A DNA stretch of 8,250 nucleotides from contig JAGXLP010000051.1 of the NCBI GenBank assembly GCA_018334615.1, forward strand, positions 1-8,250. Direction: 5' to 3'. This stretch comes from Candidatus Bipolaricaulota bacterium (GTDB lineage: Bacteria; Bipolaricaulota; Bipolaricaulia; M55B111). Made by a program: the position numbers and the translations under genes. The notes under the pieces are model-generated. The model was not told where the DNA came from, did no database searches, and was given only the letters and a program-made list of their open reading frames with translations. How positions within the stretch are numbered: position 1 is the first letter of the stretch; the number at the start of each line of letters is the position of its first letter. Shown here in pieces: positions 1-6,488 of the stretch.

Positions 1-148
1 CTTCCACTATCAGATCCTTCGGCACTGAAGTTTCCAGTTGAATTTGTCTTATACTCACCACGCCGTTTTTCGCCGCAACTTTTCCCAGTGCCTCCTCGAT
101 TGCCCCTGCATAGCGCTTGTAGTCGAACCCGTCATCTTCATTTTGCAT
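1..148 (-). CDS. Hypothetical small-protein gene, 5' part only (runs off left edge)
   Basis: Reading leftward from an ATG at 148-146 there are 49 open codons before the edge, so only the N-terminus is seen. The peptide begins MQNEDDGFDYKRYAGAIEEA and is acidic at first, then amphipathic. Residues about 17-49 could form helices with a turn (KNGVVSIRQIQLETSVPKDL), which loosely resembles a winged-helix or helix-turn-helix segment; this is only an impression, and I do not recognise the family. An in-frame TAA lies three codons upstream, so the ATG is the furthest possible start. It begins 42 bases after the stop of the DUF4139 gene on the same strand, suggesting co-transcription. No Shine-Dalgarno sequence precedes the ATG; the upstream DNA is AT-rich. 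The start is therefore less certain than the reading frame. Confidence 0.6.
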   Translation of the reverse strand, partial: MQNEDDGFDYKRYAGAIEEALGKVAAKNGVVSIRQIQLETSVPKDLIVE

Positions 149-154
149 GGTTAA

Positions 155-170
155 AATTTAAGAATTTAAG
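155..170. repeat. Perfect 8-bp tandem repeat in the gap between two leftward genes
   Basis: AATTTAAG occurs twice head to tail (155-162 and 163-170) in the 42-base gap between the DUF4139 stop and the next leftward start. On the leftward transcript it makes an AU-rich stretch just upstream of the ATG, where a ribosome binding site would normally be. Its function is unknown and it may be chance in AT-rich DNA. Confidence 0.5.
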
Positions 171-190
171 GAGAATAATTCCAGTGATTC

Positions 191-1531
191 TTAATACCGA
201 TACTTTACGGTATAGGAAATCCGAGCGGTCCCGTCCGACGGAACCTTTACCTCGCATTGAACCCTGTTAGAGTCGATCTTCTCGAAATCGCGGTCGAAGC
301 TTATTATCTCCCAGCTTCCGGGCAGTCTTTCGATAACCTTAACCGTTACCGGTTGGTCTTTTCTATTGGTAAGTTCAATTGTTACCTGGTCTTCCCAGTA
401 CTTATCATCCAGTTTACTGTGACTTGTTCTTTTCCTCTCTCCCTTTACGTCAAAAGTCTTGCCCAGGTCCAGCTCCGCGCTATTTCCCTCTGGCAAGTTT
501 GGCAAACTGTCGGCGCCGAGAAAAGTTCTTTCTTCGGTACTGTCGTATATCCGTACTGTCCCGGAAGCGAGGGGTAGTCCCAACCCTTTCTCCTCCGTGT
601 TGACCAACACAATTACGGAGGCTACGGCCGACGATACTGCAGGTTCGTACCTATAATATCTGTGATAGTTCACGGCGTCTTTCCGGAGAAATTTCACCTG
701 AGTTTTCGTCCCTTCGGTCAGGTCCAGGCGGTAATCCACGGGATAACGATAATAATCAAACACACTTTCCGGAGCGGAAGTATCTTGTTTGGCCACGTTT
801 CTTGCCGCAAAAAACTTAACTCCTTCCGCTTCCTCTCTTGCGGGACTACCCGCCAGCAAATACAGTTTCGCCTGCTCGAAACTCCATCCCGTATCGTTTG
901 AAATATGGGCAATTCCCCGAAGACCGAGTTTACCCTTCTCTTCATCCAGAAACCCTACGTACTGTGGACTCCAGTCCAATCCGTTCAGGTGATACCCCAG
1001 GGTGAGGGAAGACTCTTTCCGTTCATCGGAAATTAATCTTACCTTCAGGGTATTCTCCTGAAGTTCGGGCGATATACCTTTTATCCGATATTCGCCCGGG
1101 TCTCGAATCAAGCTAAACTCACCGTCCGAACTTTTTAGCAAGGGCTTCCCGCCAATAAGATCGATCAGAGTTCCTTCCACCGAATCGTCGTCTCCCGATT
1201 TATACACCGCGATTTCTTTCCCCACGAAACGCTCCAGCAGACCACTTTCCTTATTGACCGAGGGCACTACCCGGAAATTCTTTACAGTCCCGTCGGGGAT
1301 GTCGAGAAAAATTGTTTTCGTCAGCGCCGAAGACGGAATTACCCTGGATAATTCATTTACTCCCTGGTCAAGTTCAACTCCCTCTCTCTTCACTACCAGC
1401 GAGGGGCCATTCTGGTACACGGTTATAATTGTACGGTCCACCGGAGCCTCTCCAAAAGCGGTTAGCTGGACCAGACCGAGCAAAAATAGAGTTAACACAA
1501 ACAGGATCGATCCATCCTTTCGATCGAGCAT
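191..1531 (-). CDS. Secreted DUF4139 domain-containing protein
   Basis: This 446-aa protein begins with a clear Sec-type signal: positive residues (R4, K5), a hydrophobic core at about residues 9-22, and small residues near an Ala-type cleavage site around 25-29 (TAFGEA). It should therefore be exported. The rest fits the DUF4139 family. An N-terminal beta-rich part (about 33-150) is followed by the family core from about 165, with the motifs GYHLNGLDWSPQY (179-191), LRGIAHISNDTGWSF (204-218) and AKLYLLAG (221-228). The C-terminal part (about 380-446) has ELTNRKDQPVTVKVIERLPG and ends in the typical alternating strand YTVKYRY. The molecular function of DUF4139 proteins is not established; they are commonly extracytoplasmic beta proteins of unknown role. 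The mature protein has a single Cys (C426), so disulfides are not expected. The gene has an excellent Shine-Dalgarno sequence (AGGAGGAG, five bases from ATG) and is transcribed away from the activase genes. Family assignment is confident; role is unknown. Confidence 0.9.
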   Translation of the reverse strand: MLDRKDGSILFVLTLFLLGLVQLTAFGEAPVDRTIITVYQNGPSLVVKREGVELDQGVNELSRVIPSSALTKTIFLDIPDGTVKNFRVVPSVNKESGLLERFVGKEIAVYKSGDDDSVEGTLIDLIGGKPLLKSSDGEFSLIRDPGEYRIKGISPELQENTLKVRLISDERKESSLTLGYHLNGLDWSPQYVGFLDEEKGKLGLRGIAHISNDTGWSFEQAKLYLLAGSPAREEAEGVKFFAARNVAKQDTSAPESVFDYYRYPVDYRLDLTEGTKTQVKFLRKDAVNYHRYYRYEPAVSSAVASVIVLVNTEEKGLGLPLASGTVRIYDSTEERTFLGADSLPNLPEGNSAELDLGKTFDVKGERKRTSHSKLDDKYWEDQVTIELTNRKDQPVTVKVIERLPGSWEIISFDRDFEKIDSNRVQCEVKVPSDGTARISYTVKYRY

Positions 1532-1536
1532 AATAT

Positions 1537-1544
1537 CTCCTCCT
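1537..1544 (-). promoter_or_regulatory. Strong ribosome binding site of the DUF4139 gene
   Basis: On the minus strand AGGAGGAG lies five bases before the ATG at 1531. It is close to a perfect anti-16S match and fixes the start of the signal peptide. Confidence 0.85.
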
Positions 1545-1563
1545 GAATAAAATGACTAGAAAG

Positions 1564-1598
1564 ATGTTATCCTATAACGGAAGAATGATCAAAATCAA
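1564..1598 (-). promoter_or_regulatory. Candidate sigma70-type promoter for the leftward DUF4139 gene
   Basis: On the minus strand TTGATT (1598-1593) is followed after 16 bases by TATAGG (1576-1571). An overlapping alternative is TTGATC (1592-1587), 17 bases, TAACAT (1569-1564). Each hexamer matches consensus at four of six positions. The location, about 35-65 bases upstream of the ATG, is right for a promoter, but neither pair is decisive. Confidence 0.3.
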
Positions 1599-1614
1599 AA
1601 ACCGGGAGGATAAG

Positions 1615-1636
1615 TCTTCAAACCCAATCTTCAAAC
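1615..1636. repeat. 9-bp direct repeat in the divergent intergenic region
   Basis: TCTTCAAAC occurs at 1615-1623 and 1628-1636, a period of 13 bases. It lies between the two candidate divergent promoters, where a regulator site would be plausible. No regulator can be named and chance is possible. Elsewhere in this 321-base gap is the 8-bp palindrome TTGGCCAA (1682-1689), just upstream of the rightward -35 candidate. No credible gene is seen in the gap. Confidence 0.4.
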
Positions 1637-1694
1637 AACCAACCAGTCAACTTCCGCCATGGTCCATTCAAGCATCAAATATTGGCCAAATAAT

Positions 1695-1723
1695 TTGCCC
1701 AGCGCCGGGTCTTACTCTAGAAT
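1695..1723 (+). promoter_or_regulatory. Candidate sigma70-type promoter for the activase operon
   Basis: TTGCCC (1695-1700, four of six to TTGACA) is separated by exactly 17 bases from TAGAAT (1718-1723, five of six to TATAAT). This is the best rightward promoter in the gap. It predicts transcription from about 1730 and a leader of about 120 bases before the activase start at 1853, long enough for leader regulation. Confidence 0.55.
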
Positions 1724-1730
1724 ATAGGCG

Positions 1731-1773
1731 CCATTGATCTAAACAACGCTCCTGTGAGCTCCAATGGGTTTTT
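1731..1773 (+). promoter_or_regulatory. Leader hairpin followed by a short T run, upstream of the activase gene
   Basis: In the predicted 5' leader, CCATTG (1731-1736) can pair with CAATGG (1762-1767). Inside, GCTC (1748-1751) can pair with GAGC (1756-1759) across a four-base loop. The right arm is followed by G and five T (1769-1773). The shape suggests a weak terminator or attenuator, but the internal loop is asymmetric (11 versus 2 bases), so stability is doubtful. Confidence 0.25.
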
Positions 1774-1834
1774 CAAAATACTCACAATCATTATCATTAA
1801 GAAGACGGGATTTCGATGGCTGGCATCTGACAGG

Positions 1835-1841
1835 AAAGAGG
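1835..1841 (+). promoter_or_regulatory. Ribosome binding site that sets the activase start at 1853
   Basis: AAAGAGG lies 11 bases before the ATG at 1853. The protein from that ATG starts MLLGIDIGS, the typical first strand and phosphate loop of the activase family. An upstream in-frame GTG (1754) would add 33 residues without family character, so it is not used here. Confidence 0.7.
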
Positions 1842-1852
1842 TTTATCAATAT

Positions 1853-4800
1853 ATGTTGTTAGGAATAGATATTGGTTCAATAACTGTAAAGGTAGTTCTG
1901 CTGGATAAGAGCAAAAACTTGCTGGAAAGTTATTACCGCAGATCCCGGGGTGAACCGATAAGCACTGTCATAGACACTCTGGACGAACTGTTCGGGAAAT
2001 ATAACCCGGAAGAAGTAGAGGCTATGGGAACGACGGGTTCAGGGGGATCTCTTTTTGCCGATCTCCTCGAGGGGGATCACTTCAACGAACTTATCGCCCA
2101 GGGTGAAACCGTAAGTCGCCGTTACCCCCGGGCCAGGACGGTAATAGAACTGGGCGGCCAGGATTCCAAACTTCTGGTCCTGGGAGATTCCGGGGGAAAC
2201 AAAGAAATTGTGGACTTCGCCCTCAACAGCCAGTGTTCAGCCGGAACCGGTTCTTTCCTCGACCAGCAAGCAGAGAGACTGGGACTATCAATTCAGGAAT
2301 TTTCCCAGCTTGCCCTGGAATCTGAGGACCCGCCCCGTATAGCCGGCCGCTGTTCCGTATTTGCCAAGTCGGATATAATCCATCTCCAGCAGGTGGGGAC
2401 TTCCCAGGCGGACATAGTTAACGGGTTGTGTTACGCCGTGGCACATAACTTTCTGGGTGACGTCGCCGGGGGAAAAGAGATTCATGCTCCGGTGCTATTT
2501 CAGGGAGGAGTCTCCAGAAATCAGGGAATGGTCCGTGCTTTTAAAGATACCCTGGGGCTCGAGGAAGGAGAATTGATGATTCCCCGTCACGAGGTCCTCA
2601 TGAGTGCCATCGGTTCCGCCCTGCTGGCTGACGAACGCGGTAAATGTTCCGGTATAAACTGGGAAGAGCAGAGAGAAACTCTAAAGAAAAAAGCTCAGAC
2701 CAGGGAAGAAGTGGGGAACCGTCCACCCCTGGCTTCATTGGACTGCGACGATCCTAACGAGGAACACGGGAGTACAAAACTTGATTTTAACGATAAAGAT
2801 AAAATTTATACCACAACAGGAAGAGAAAGGATTTATCTCGGGGTCGACGTCGGTTCCATAAGCACAAACCTGGTGGCCATCGACGAAGGAGCACGCCCTC
2901 TGGGTAGAGTATACCTGAAGACCGCGGGAGAGCCGATCTCCGCCGTCCAAAAAGGTTTGAGAAAACTTAAAAGGCAACTAAAGTCACAAATGCGGGTAAA
3001 GGGAGCGTGTGTTACCGGCTCGGGCCGGGAAATGATAGGAAGTTTAATCGGAGCGGACCTGATAAAAAACGAGATCACCTCCCAGGCAACTGCCGCAATC
3101 AGAATGGACTCCGATGTCGATACCATTTTTGAGATTGGAGGGCAGGATTCCAAATACATAAAACTGGACCACGGCACAGTAACTGATTTTTCCATGAACA
3201 AGGCCTGTGCGGCAGGAACCGGTTCATTCCTCGAAGAGCAGGCACAAAGGTTGGATATCGATATTTCCGAATTCGGGGAGGTGGCTCTGGATTCGCCTTC
3301 ACCCGTAGACCTCGGAGAAAGGTGCACCGTATTTATGGAATCCGACCTTATTCACCACCAGCAACGAGGCGTCGATAAGCAGGAACTGATTGCCGGTCTA
3401 GCTTACTCCATCGCCGTTAACTATCTAAATAGAGTCGTTGGCAAGAAGGAGATCGGAAAAAAGGTCTACTTTCAGGGTGGCGTTGCCGGAAACAAAGCGG
3501 TGGCGGCGGCTTTTCGCCAGCTTCTGGAAGACAAAGAGGTGATTGTTCCCGACCACCACGAGGTGACCGGAGCCTACGGGGCCGCGATACTGGCAAGAGA
3601 ACATCGGGCAAGTAAGGAAAACGGCAAGAGCAATTTCTTCGGATTCGATTTCGGCAGCAAGGACTTCGAGACTTCTACCTTCACCTGTGAGGACTGTTCC
3701 AATCGCTGTGAGATAAAGCAGGTTCGACTGGACGGTAAGAAGCCTCTATTTTATGGAAGTCGATGCGGAAAATACGATTCCGACGGTGAGAGCGGTGTAA
3801 AACACGAAAACACCGGAGATGAGGGAGGTATGGAGATTCCCGACCTATTTTCCCGCCGGAACCGCCAGTTCTGGGGGGAGGATTTCCGTCAATCGGAGGA
3901 GTGGAATACACGGCTTTATAAATCTACCAGCGACCGCTCGGAGGGCAAGATAGGTATACCCAAAGTACTTTTATTCTGGAGCAAGTTCCCTTTTTGGTCG
4001 ACTTTCTTCAAAACTCTTGGTTACGACGTAGTCCTATCCAAAGACACCGATAAATCTTTGATCCGGGAATCTTCCCAGAATGCCACCTCGGAGACCTGTC
4101 TACCCTCGAAGATAGCCTACGGTCATATTAGCAATCTGCTTAATTACGCAAGGGAGGGAGACGGGCTGGATTACCTTTTCCTCCCTGCAATGGTCAGCAA
4201 CGACCACGACAATACCGATACCAGGACGAACTACAACTGCCCGCTGGTTCAGGGTTTACCCTATATTTCAAACGGTCAGTTTGATTTCGAAAGGTCTAAT
4301 TACCCGGTTGAATTAATTACTCAGGCCTTCCACTTTTATTCGGATAAGCGACTCATGGGGGAGCTAAGAAACCTGGGACGGAAGCTGGGAAAGAACCGTG
4401 CGGAAGTCAGCAAGGCACTATCAGAGGCCAGAAAGGCGGAGGCGGAAGCTAAGAATAACTGTCTGGAAATGGGAAAACGGGTCCTGGAAAAACTCGGTCC
4501 TTCCCGGAGAGGGCTGGTAGTAATGAGTAGATCGTACAATGGCTGTGACCCGGGATTGAACATGAAAATTCCGGAAAAATTACGACAACTGGGAGTAGTT
4601 CCGATACCCATAGATTGCTTGCCGGTCGAGGAGATAAACCCGGACGATCTTCACCAGGAGATGCAGTGGGACTGGGGTAAACGAATATTGAGTGCTGCCA
4701 CCTTTATCGAGGAACATCCCCACCTGTACGGACTGTATTTATCTCACTTTCGATGTGGTCCCGATTCGTTCATAATCCGCTACGCCAGGGAAATACTGGA

Positions 4801-4948
4801 GGAGGAACCCTTCCTCCACCTGGAGCTCGACGAACATAGCGCCGATGCCGGGATAGTAACGCGCTGTGAAGCATTTCTGGACTCATTGAGGCAGCGTAAG
4901 GGTGGTTTGAATAGGATCGAAGACCACGATCGGTTGTGTTACATTTAG
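1853..4948 (+). CDS. Acyl-CoA dehydratase activase-related protein: tandem ASKHA ATPases plus DUF2229-type region
   Basis: This is a 1031-aa cytoplasmic protein with two BadF/BadG/BcrA/BcrD-type ASKHA domains in tandem (about 1-262 and 327-583). Domain 1 has GIDIGSITVK (4-13), GTTGSGG (59-65), GGQDSK (101-106), CSAGTGSF with C128, GRCSVF with C167 and FQGGVSRNQG. Domain 2 repeats these: GVDVGSIS (330-337), TGSGRE, GGQDSK (429-434), CAAGTGSF with C452, RCTVF with C491 and FQGGVAGNK. In the archetype HgdC, each subunit of a homodimer gives two such Cys to one shared [4Fe-4S] cluster; here two copies sit on one chain, so an internal pseudodimer is likely (inference). A Cys knuckle follows (C612, C615, C619, C638). 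A DUF2229-type part (about 700-1012) has PKVLLFWSKFPFWSTFF, ETCLPSKIAYGH with C749, C796, C898, HFRCGPDS with C968, and ends ELDEHSADAGIVTRCEAF. The family is thought to couple ATP hydrolysis to low-potential electron transfer. The protein lacks the last part usually fused to it; the next gene supplies it. The substrate is unknown. Confidence 0.9.
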   Translation: MLLGIDIGSITVKVVLLDKSKNLLESYYRRSRGEPISTVIDTLDELFGKYNPEEVEAMGTTGSGGSLFADLLEGDHFNELIAQGETVSRRYPRARTVIELGGQDSKLLVLGDSGGNKEIVDFALNSQCSAGTGSFLDQQAERLGLSIQEFSQLALESEDPPRIAGRCSVFAKSDIIHLQQVGTSQADIVNGLCYAVAHNFLGDVAGGKEIHAPVLFQGGVSRNQGMVRAFKDTLGLEEGELMIPRHEVLMSAIGSALLADERGKCSGINWEEQRETLKKKAQTREEVGNRPPLASLDCDDPNEEHGSTKLDFNDKDKIYTTTGRERIYLGVDVGSISTNLVAIDEGARPLGRVYLKTAGEPISAVQKGLRKLKRQLKSQMRVKGACVTGSGREMIGSLIGADLIKNEITSQATAAIRMDSDVDTIFEIGGQDSKYIKLDHGTVTDFSMNKACAAGTGSFLEEQAQRLDIDISEFGEVALDSPSPVDLGERCTVFMESDLIHHQQRGVDKQELIAGLAYSIAVNYLNRVVGKKEIGKKVYFQGGVAGNKAVAAAFRQLLEDKEVIVPDHHEVTGAYGAAILAREHRASKENGKSNFFGFDFGSKDFETSTFTCEDCSNRCEIKQVRLDGKKPLFYGSRCGKYDSDGESGVKHENTGDEGGMEIPDLFSRRNRQFWGEDFRQSEEWNTRLYKSTSDRSEGKIGIPKVLLFWSKFPFWSTFFKTLGYDVVLSKDTDKSLIRESSQNATSETCLPSKIAYGHISNLLNYAREGDGLDYLFLPAMVSNDHDNTDTRTNYNCPLVQGLPYISNGQFDFERSNYPVELITQAFHFYSDKRLMGELRNLGRKLGKNRAEVSKALSEARKAEAEAKNNCLEMGKRVLEKLGPSRRGLVVMSRSYNGCDPGLNMKIPEKLRQLGVVPIPIDCLPVEEINPDDLHQEMQWDWGKRILSAATFIEEHPHLYGLYLSHFRCGPDSFIIRYAREILEEEPFLHLELDEHSADAGIVTRCEAFLDSLRQRKGGLNRIEDHDRLCYI

Positions 4949-5003
4949 CGGTAAAAATTAAACTAATTCTTTAATAGAGAAGTCCTCCCGGAAATCGAGA
5001 AAT

Positions 5004-5009
5004 AGGTGA
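5004..5009 (+). promoter_or_regulatory. Ribosome binding site of the second activase-system gene
   Basis: AGGTGA lies six bases before a TTG start at 5016. An in-frame TGA at 5007-5009 rules out any longer N-terminus in this frame. The site therefore shows an independently initiated gene, not a fragment of the previous one. Confidence 0.65.
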
Positions 5010-5015
5010 TCCATT

Positions 5016-6266
5016 TTGAGCAAGCAAGACCTGATTGACATACATTCTGGAATAGAGAGGGATTTGGGCGTAGAAAAAAATATCTACGTGCCGTACATGT
5101 CAGACCACGGCCACGCGCTGGTGGGGGCGTTTCGAAATCAAGGTTTAACCGCTACGATGCTGCCCAAACCGGATTCGGACTGTCTCGATTATGGTCGCCG
5201 GTACTCAGAAGGCGGGGAATGTCTTCCTTTCGTGGTAACCACCGGCCAGCTGATAAAACTGATCGAGGAGACACCGGACTTTGATCCCGAAAAGTCTGCC
5301 TTTTTTATGCCGACCTCCTCCGGTCCCTGCCGATTCGGTCAATATCACACGGCCCAGAAACTGATCCTCTCCCACCTCGATCAACCGGTGGAAATAATAT
5401 CCCTCGAAGCGTACAACTCCTATTCCGCGGAAAACCTGGGGTTCGATTTTCGGAACCTGGCGTGGCAGGGAATAGTAGCGGTGGATTTTCTCCAGAAAAC
5501 CCTCTGGCGGACCAGGCCGTACGAAAAAGAAACCGGATCGGCTGACGCAGCCTACGAAGAGAGCCTGGAGGAGCTAAAACAGAAGATGGCGGAGAAGGGA
5601 ACGAGCGGCCTAATCGAGGCACTAGAAGGAATTGGCAAAAAATTCAATTCCATAGAAACCGGGCCCAGAGATAGACCACTCATCGGGATTGTTGGGGAAA
5701 TATACGTGAGAGCAAACGAACTCTGTAATTGCAACCTCGTGAGCCTGATCGAGGACCTGGGGGGAGAAGTCCGAGTCGGGCCCATGGCCGAATGGCTTTA
5801 CTATACAAACAGGAAGAAAAAACAGGACGGTTTCCGCGACAGGAAATTCCTAAAGTTCTTAAAAGGGTGGGCCAAAGATCTCGTCCAGCATTACGGCGAA
5901 AACAAAGTTAAAGATAAGTTCTCCGACTACCTCGACAAGAAGGACCTATCCGATCCCTCAGTTGGTGAGCTAGCCGATAATAGCCATCCGTATATTCCGG
6001 AAGATTACCGGGGAGAACCGGTACTGGAAATCGGCAAAGCAATTGATTACGCGAAAAAAGGGGCGGACGGCGTTATCACCGTTACTCCGTTCAGCTGTAT
6101 GCCCGGATCAATGATCATTGCTGTATCCAATCTCGTGAAAAAAGACCACCAGAATATCCCCTGGCTCAACCTTACGTTCGACGCCCAGCAGTCTACCAAC
6201 ATCAGAACCAGGTTGGAACCATTTATCTTCCAGGCTAGGAAGTACAGGGAGAAACGGTCCTCTTAA
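5016..6266 (+). CDS. 2-hydroxyacyl-CoA dehydratase-like protein, the detached C-terminal part of the activase-related family
   Basis: This 416-aa cytoplasmic protein corresponds to the C-terminal part of the roughly 1400-aa activase-related proteins (DUF2229 group; COG3580/COG3581-like). Recognisable blocks are YVPYMSDHGHALVGAFRNQG (24-43), SEGGECLPFVVTTGQ with C69, TSSGPCRFGQYH with C105, RPLIGIVGEIYVRANELC (220-237) and TPFSCMPG with C361. Other Cys are C56, C237 and C239. Conserved Cys in SGPC, ECLP and FSCMPG contexts are expected to bind an iron-sulfur cluster, as in the dehydratase and double-cubane-cluster relatives; the cluster type cannot be read here. It starts with TTG, 67 bases after the partner gene, with no terminator between, so the two are co-transcribed. 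The two lengths add to 1447, close to the fused form. Most likely role: electron acceptor or catalytic half receiving electrons from the ASKHA protein. The substrate (an acyl-CoA or another small molecule) is unknown. Confidence 0.85.
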   Translation: MSKQDLIDIHSGIERDLGVEKNIYVPYMSDHGHALVGAFRNQGLTATMLPKPDSDCLDYGRRYSEGGECLPFVVTTGQLIKLIEETPDFDPEKSAFFMPTSSGPCRFGQYHTAQKLILSHLDQPVEIISLEAYNSYSAENLGFDFRNLAWQGIVAVDFLQKTLWRTRPYEKETGSADAAYEESLEELKQKMAEKGTSGLIEALEGIGKKFNSIETGPRDRPLIGIVGEIYVRANELCNCNLVSLIEDLGGEVRVGPMAEWLYYTNRKKKQDGFRDRKFLKFLKGWAKDLVQHYGENKVKDKFSDYLDKKDLSDPSVGELADNSHPYIPEDYRGEPVLEIGKAIDYAKKGADGVITVTPFSCMPGSMIIAVSNLVKKDHQNIPWLNLTFDAQQSTNIRTRLEPFIFQARKYREKRSS

Positions 6267-6323
6267 ATATAACTAACCTAAACCGGATCTGAACCCGTCA
6301 TGTAACAGCTTCCGCCTTGGTGA

Positions 6324-6348
6324 AAAACCAGTTTCCCCGACTGGTTTT
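6324..6348 (+). terminator. Candidate intrinsic terminator after the activase operon
   Basis: AAAACCAGT (6324-6332) and ACTGGTTTT (6340-6348) form a perfect 9-bp stem with a seven-base loop, 57 bases after the stop of the second gene. The arms end in A4 and T4, as in bidirectional terminators. The T tract is part of the stem and short (TTTTGT), so termination may be partial. Confidence 0.6.
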
Positions 6349-6352
6349 GTAA

Positions 6353-6381
6353 TTGCAAAAATCACCATCCTTCACTATTAT
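6353..6381 (+). promoter_or_regulatory. Candidate sigma70-type promoter for the aminotransferase operon
   Basis: TTGCAA (6353-6358, four of six to TTGACA), a 17-base spacer, and TATTAT (6376-6381, five of six to TATAAT). It begins five bases after the terminator-like stem and predicts a start near 6388, giving a leader of about 60 bases before the 12-codon ORF. Position and spacing make it the best promoter candidate in the window. Confidence 0.6.
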
Positions 6382-6425
6382 AACTCCGTTGATTTGAGGT
6401 AATTAAAGTCGTAAAAACAGAAAAA

Positions 6426-6441
6426 CTCTTTTCAAAGGAGG
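6426..6441 (+). promoter_or_regulatory. Strong Shine-Dalgarno sequence of the leader ORF, possibly hidden in a hairpin
   Basis: AAGGAGG (6435-6441) is a near-perfect ribosome binding site eight bases before the ATG at 6450. The preceding CTCTTT (6426-6431) can pair with AAGGAG (6435-6440), with one G-U pair and a three-base loop, so access to the site could be controlled. The pairing is short and its effect is a guess. Confidence 0.55.
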
Positions 6442-6449
6442 GTGTGAGT

Positions 6450-6488
6450 ATGAGTAAAATCCATAGAACGGGGAGAAAATCCAAATGA
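6450..6488 (+). CDS. 12-codon basic leader ORF overlapping the aminotransferase start
   Basis: ATG at 6450 opens a 12-codon frame encoding MSKIHRTGRKSK, ending in TGA at 6486-6488. The stop overlaps the aminotransferase ATG at 6485 in an ATGA arrangement. It has the better Shine-Dalgarno sequence of the two (AAGGAGG versus GGGGAG). This is the classic layout for translational coupling: ribosomes finishing the leader can restart on the aminotransferase. The peptide is strongly basic (two Lys-Arg rich stretches, one His) and has no run of a single amino acid that would point to classical attenuation. It may be functionless as a peptide. It is too short to test by family. Confidence 0.45.
   Translation: MSKIHRTGRKSK

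Noticed and set aside
168..180. AAGGAG on the plus strand as a ribosome site for a rightward gene
   Set aside because: It faces the 3' end of the DUF4139 gene on the opposite strand and no convincing rightward protein follows.
1754..1852. Longer start of the activase gene at GTG 1754 (adds 33 residues)
   Set aside because: The extra residues have no family character, GTG 1754 has no good ribosome site, and ATG 1853 has AAAGAGG upstream and begins with the conserved first strand.
2833..3327. 164-codon leftward open frame
   Set aside because: It is antisense to the second ASKHA domain, has no recognisable protein features and no ribosome site; it is a shadow of the real gene.
4940..5020. Programmed frameshift or readthrough joining the two activase-system proteins
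   Set aside because: The gap holds stops in the relevant frames, no slippery sequence was seen, and the second gene has its own ribosome site and start.
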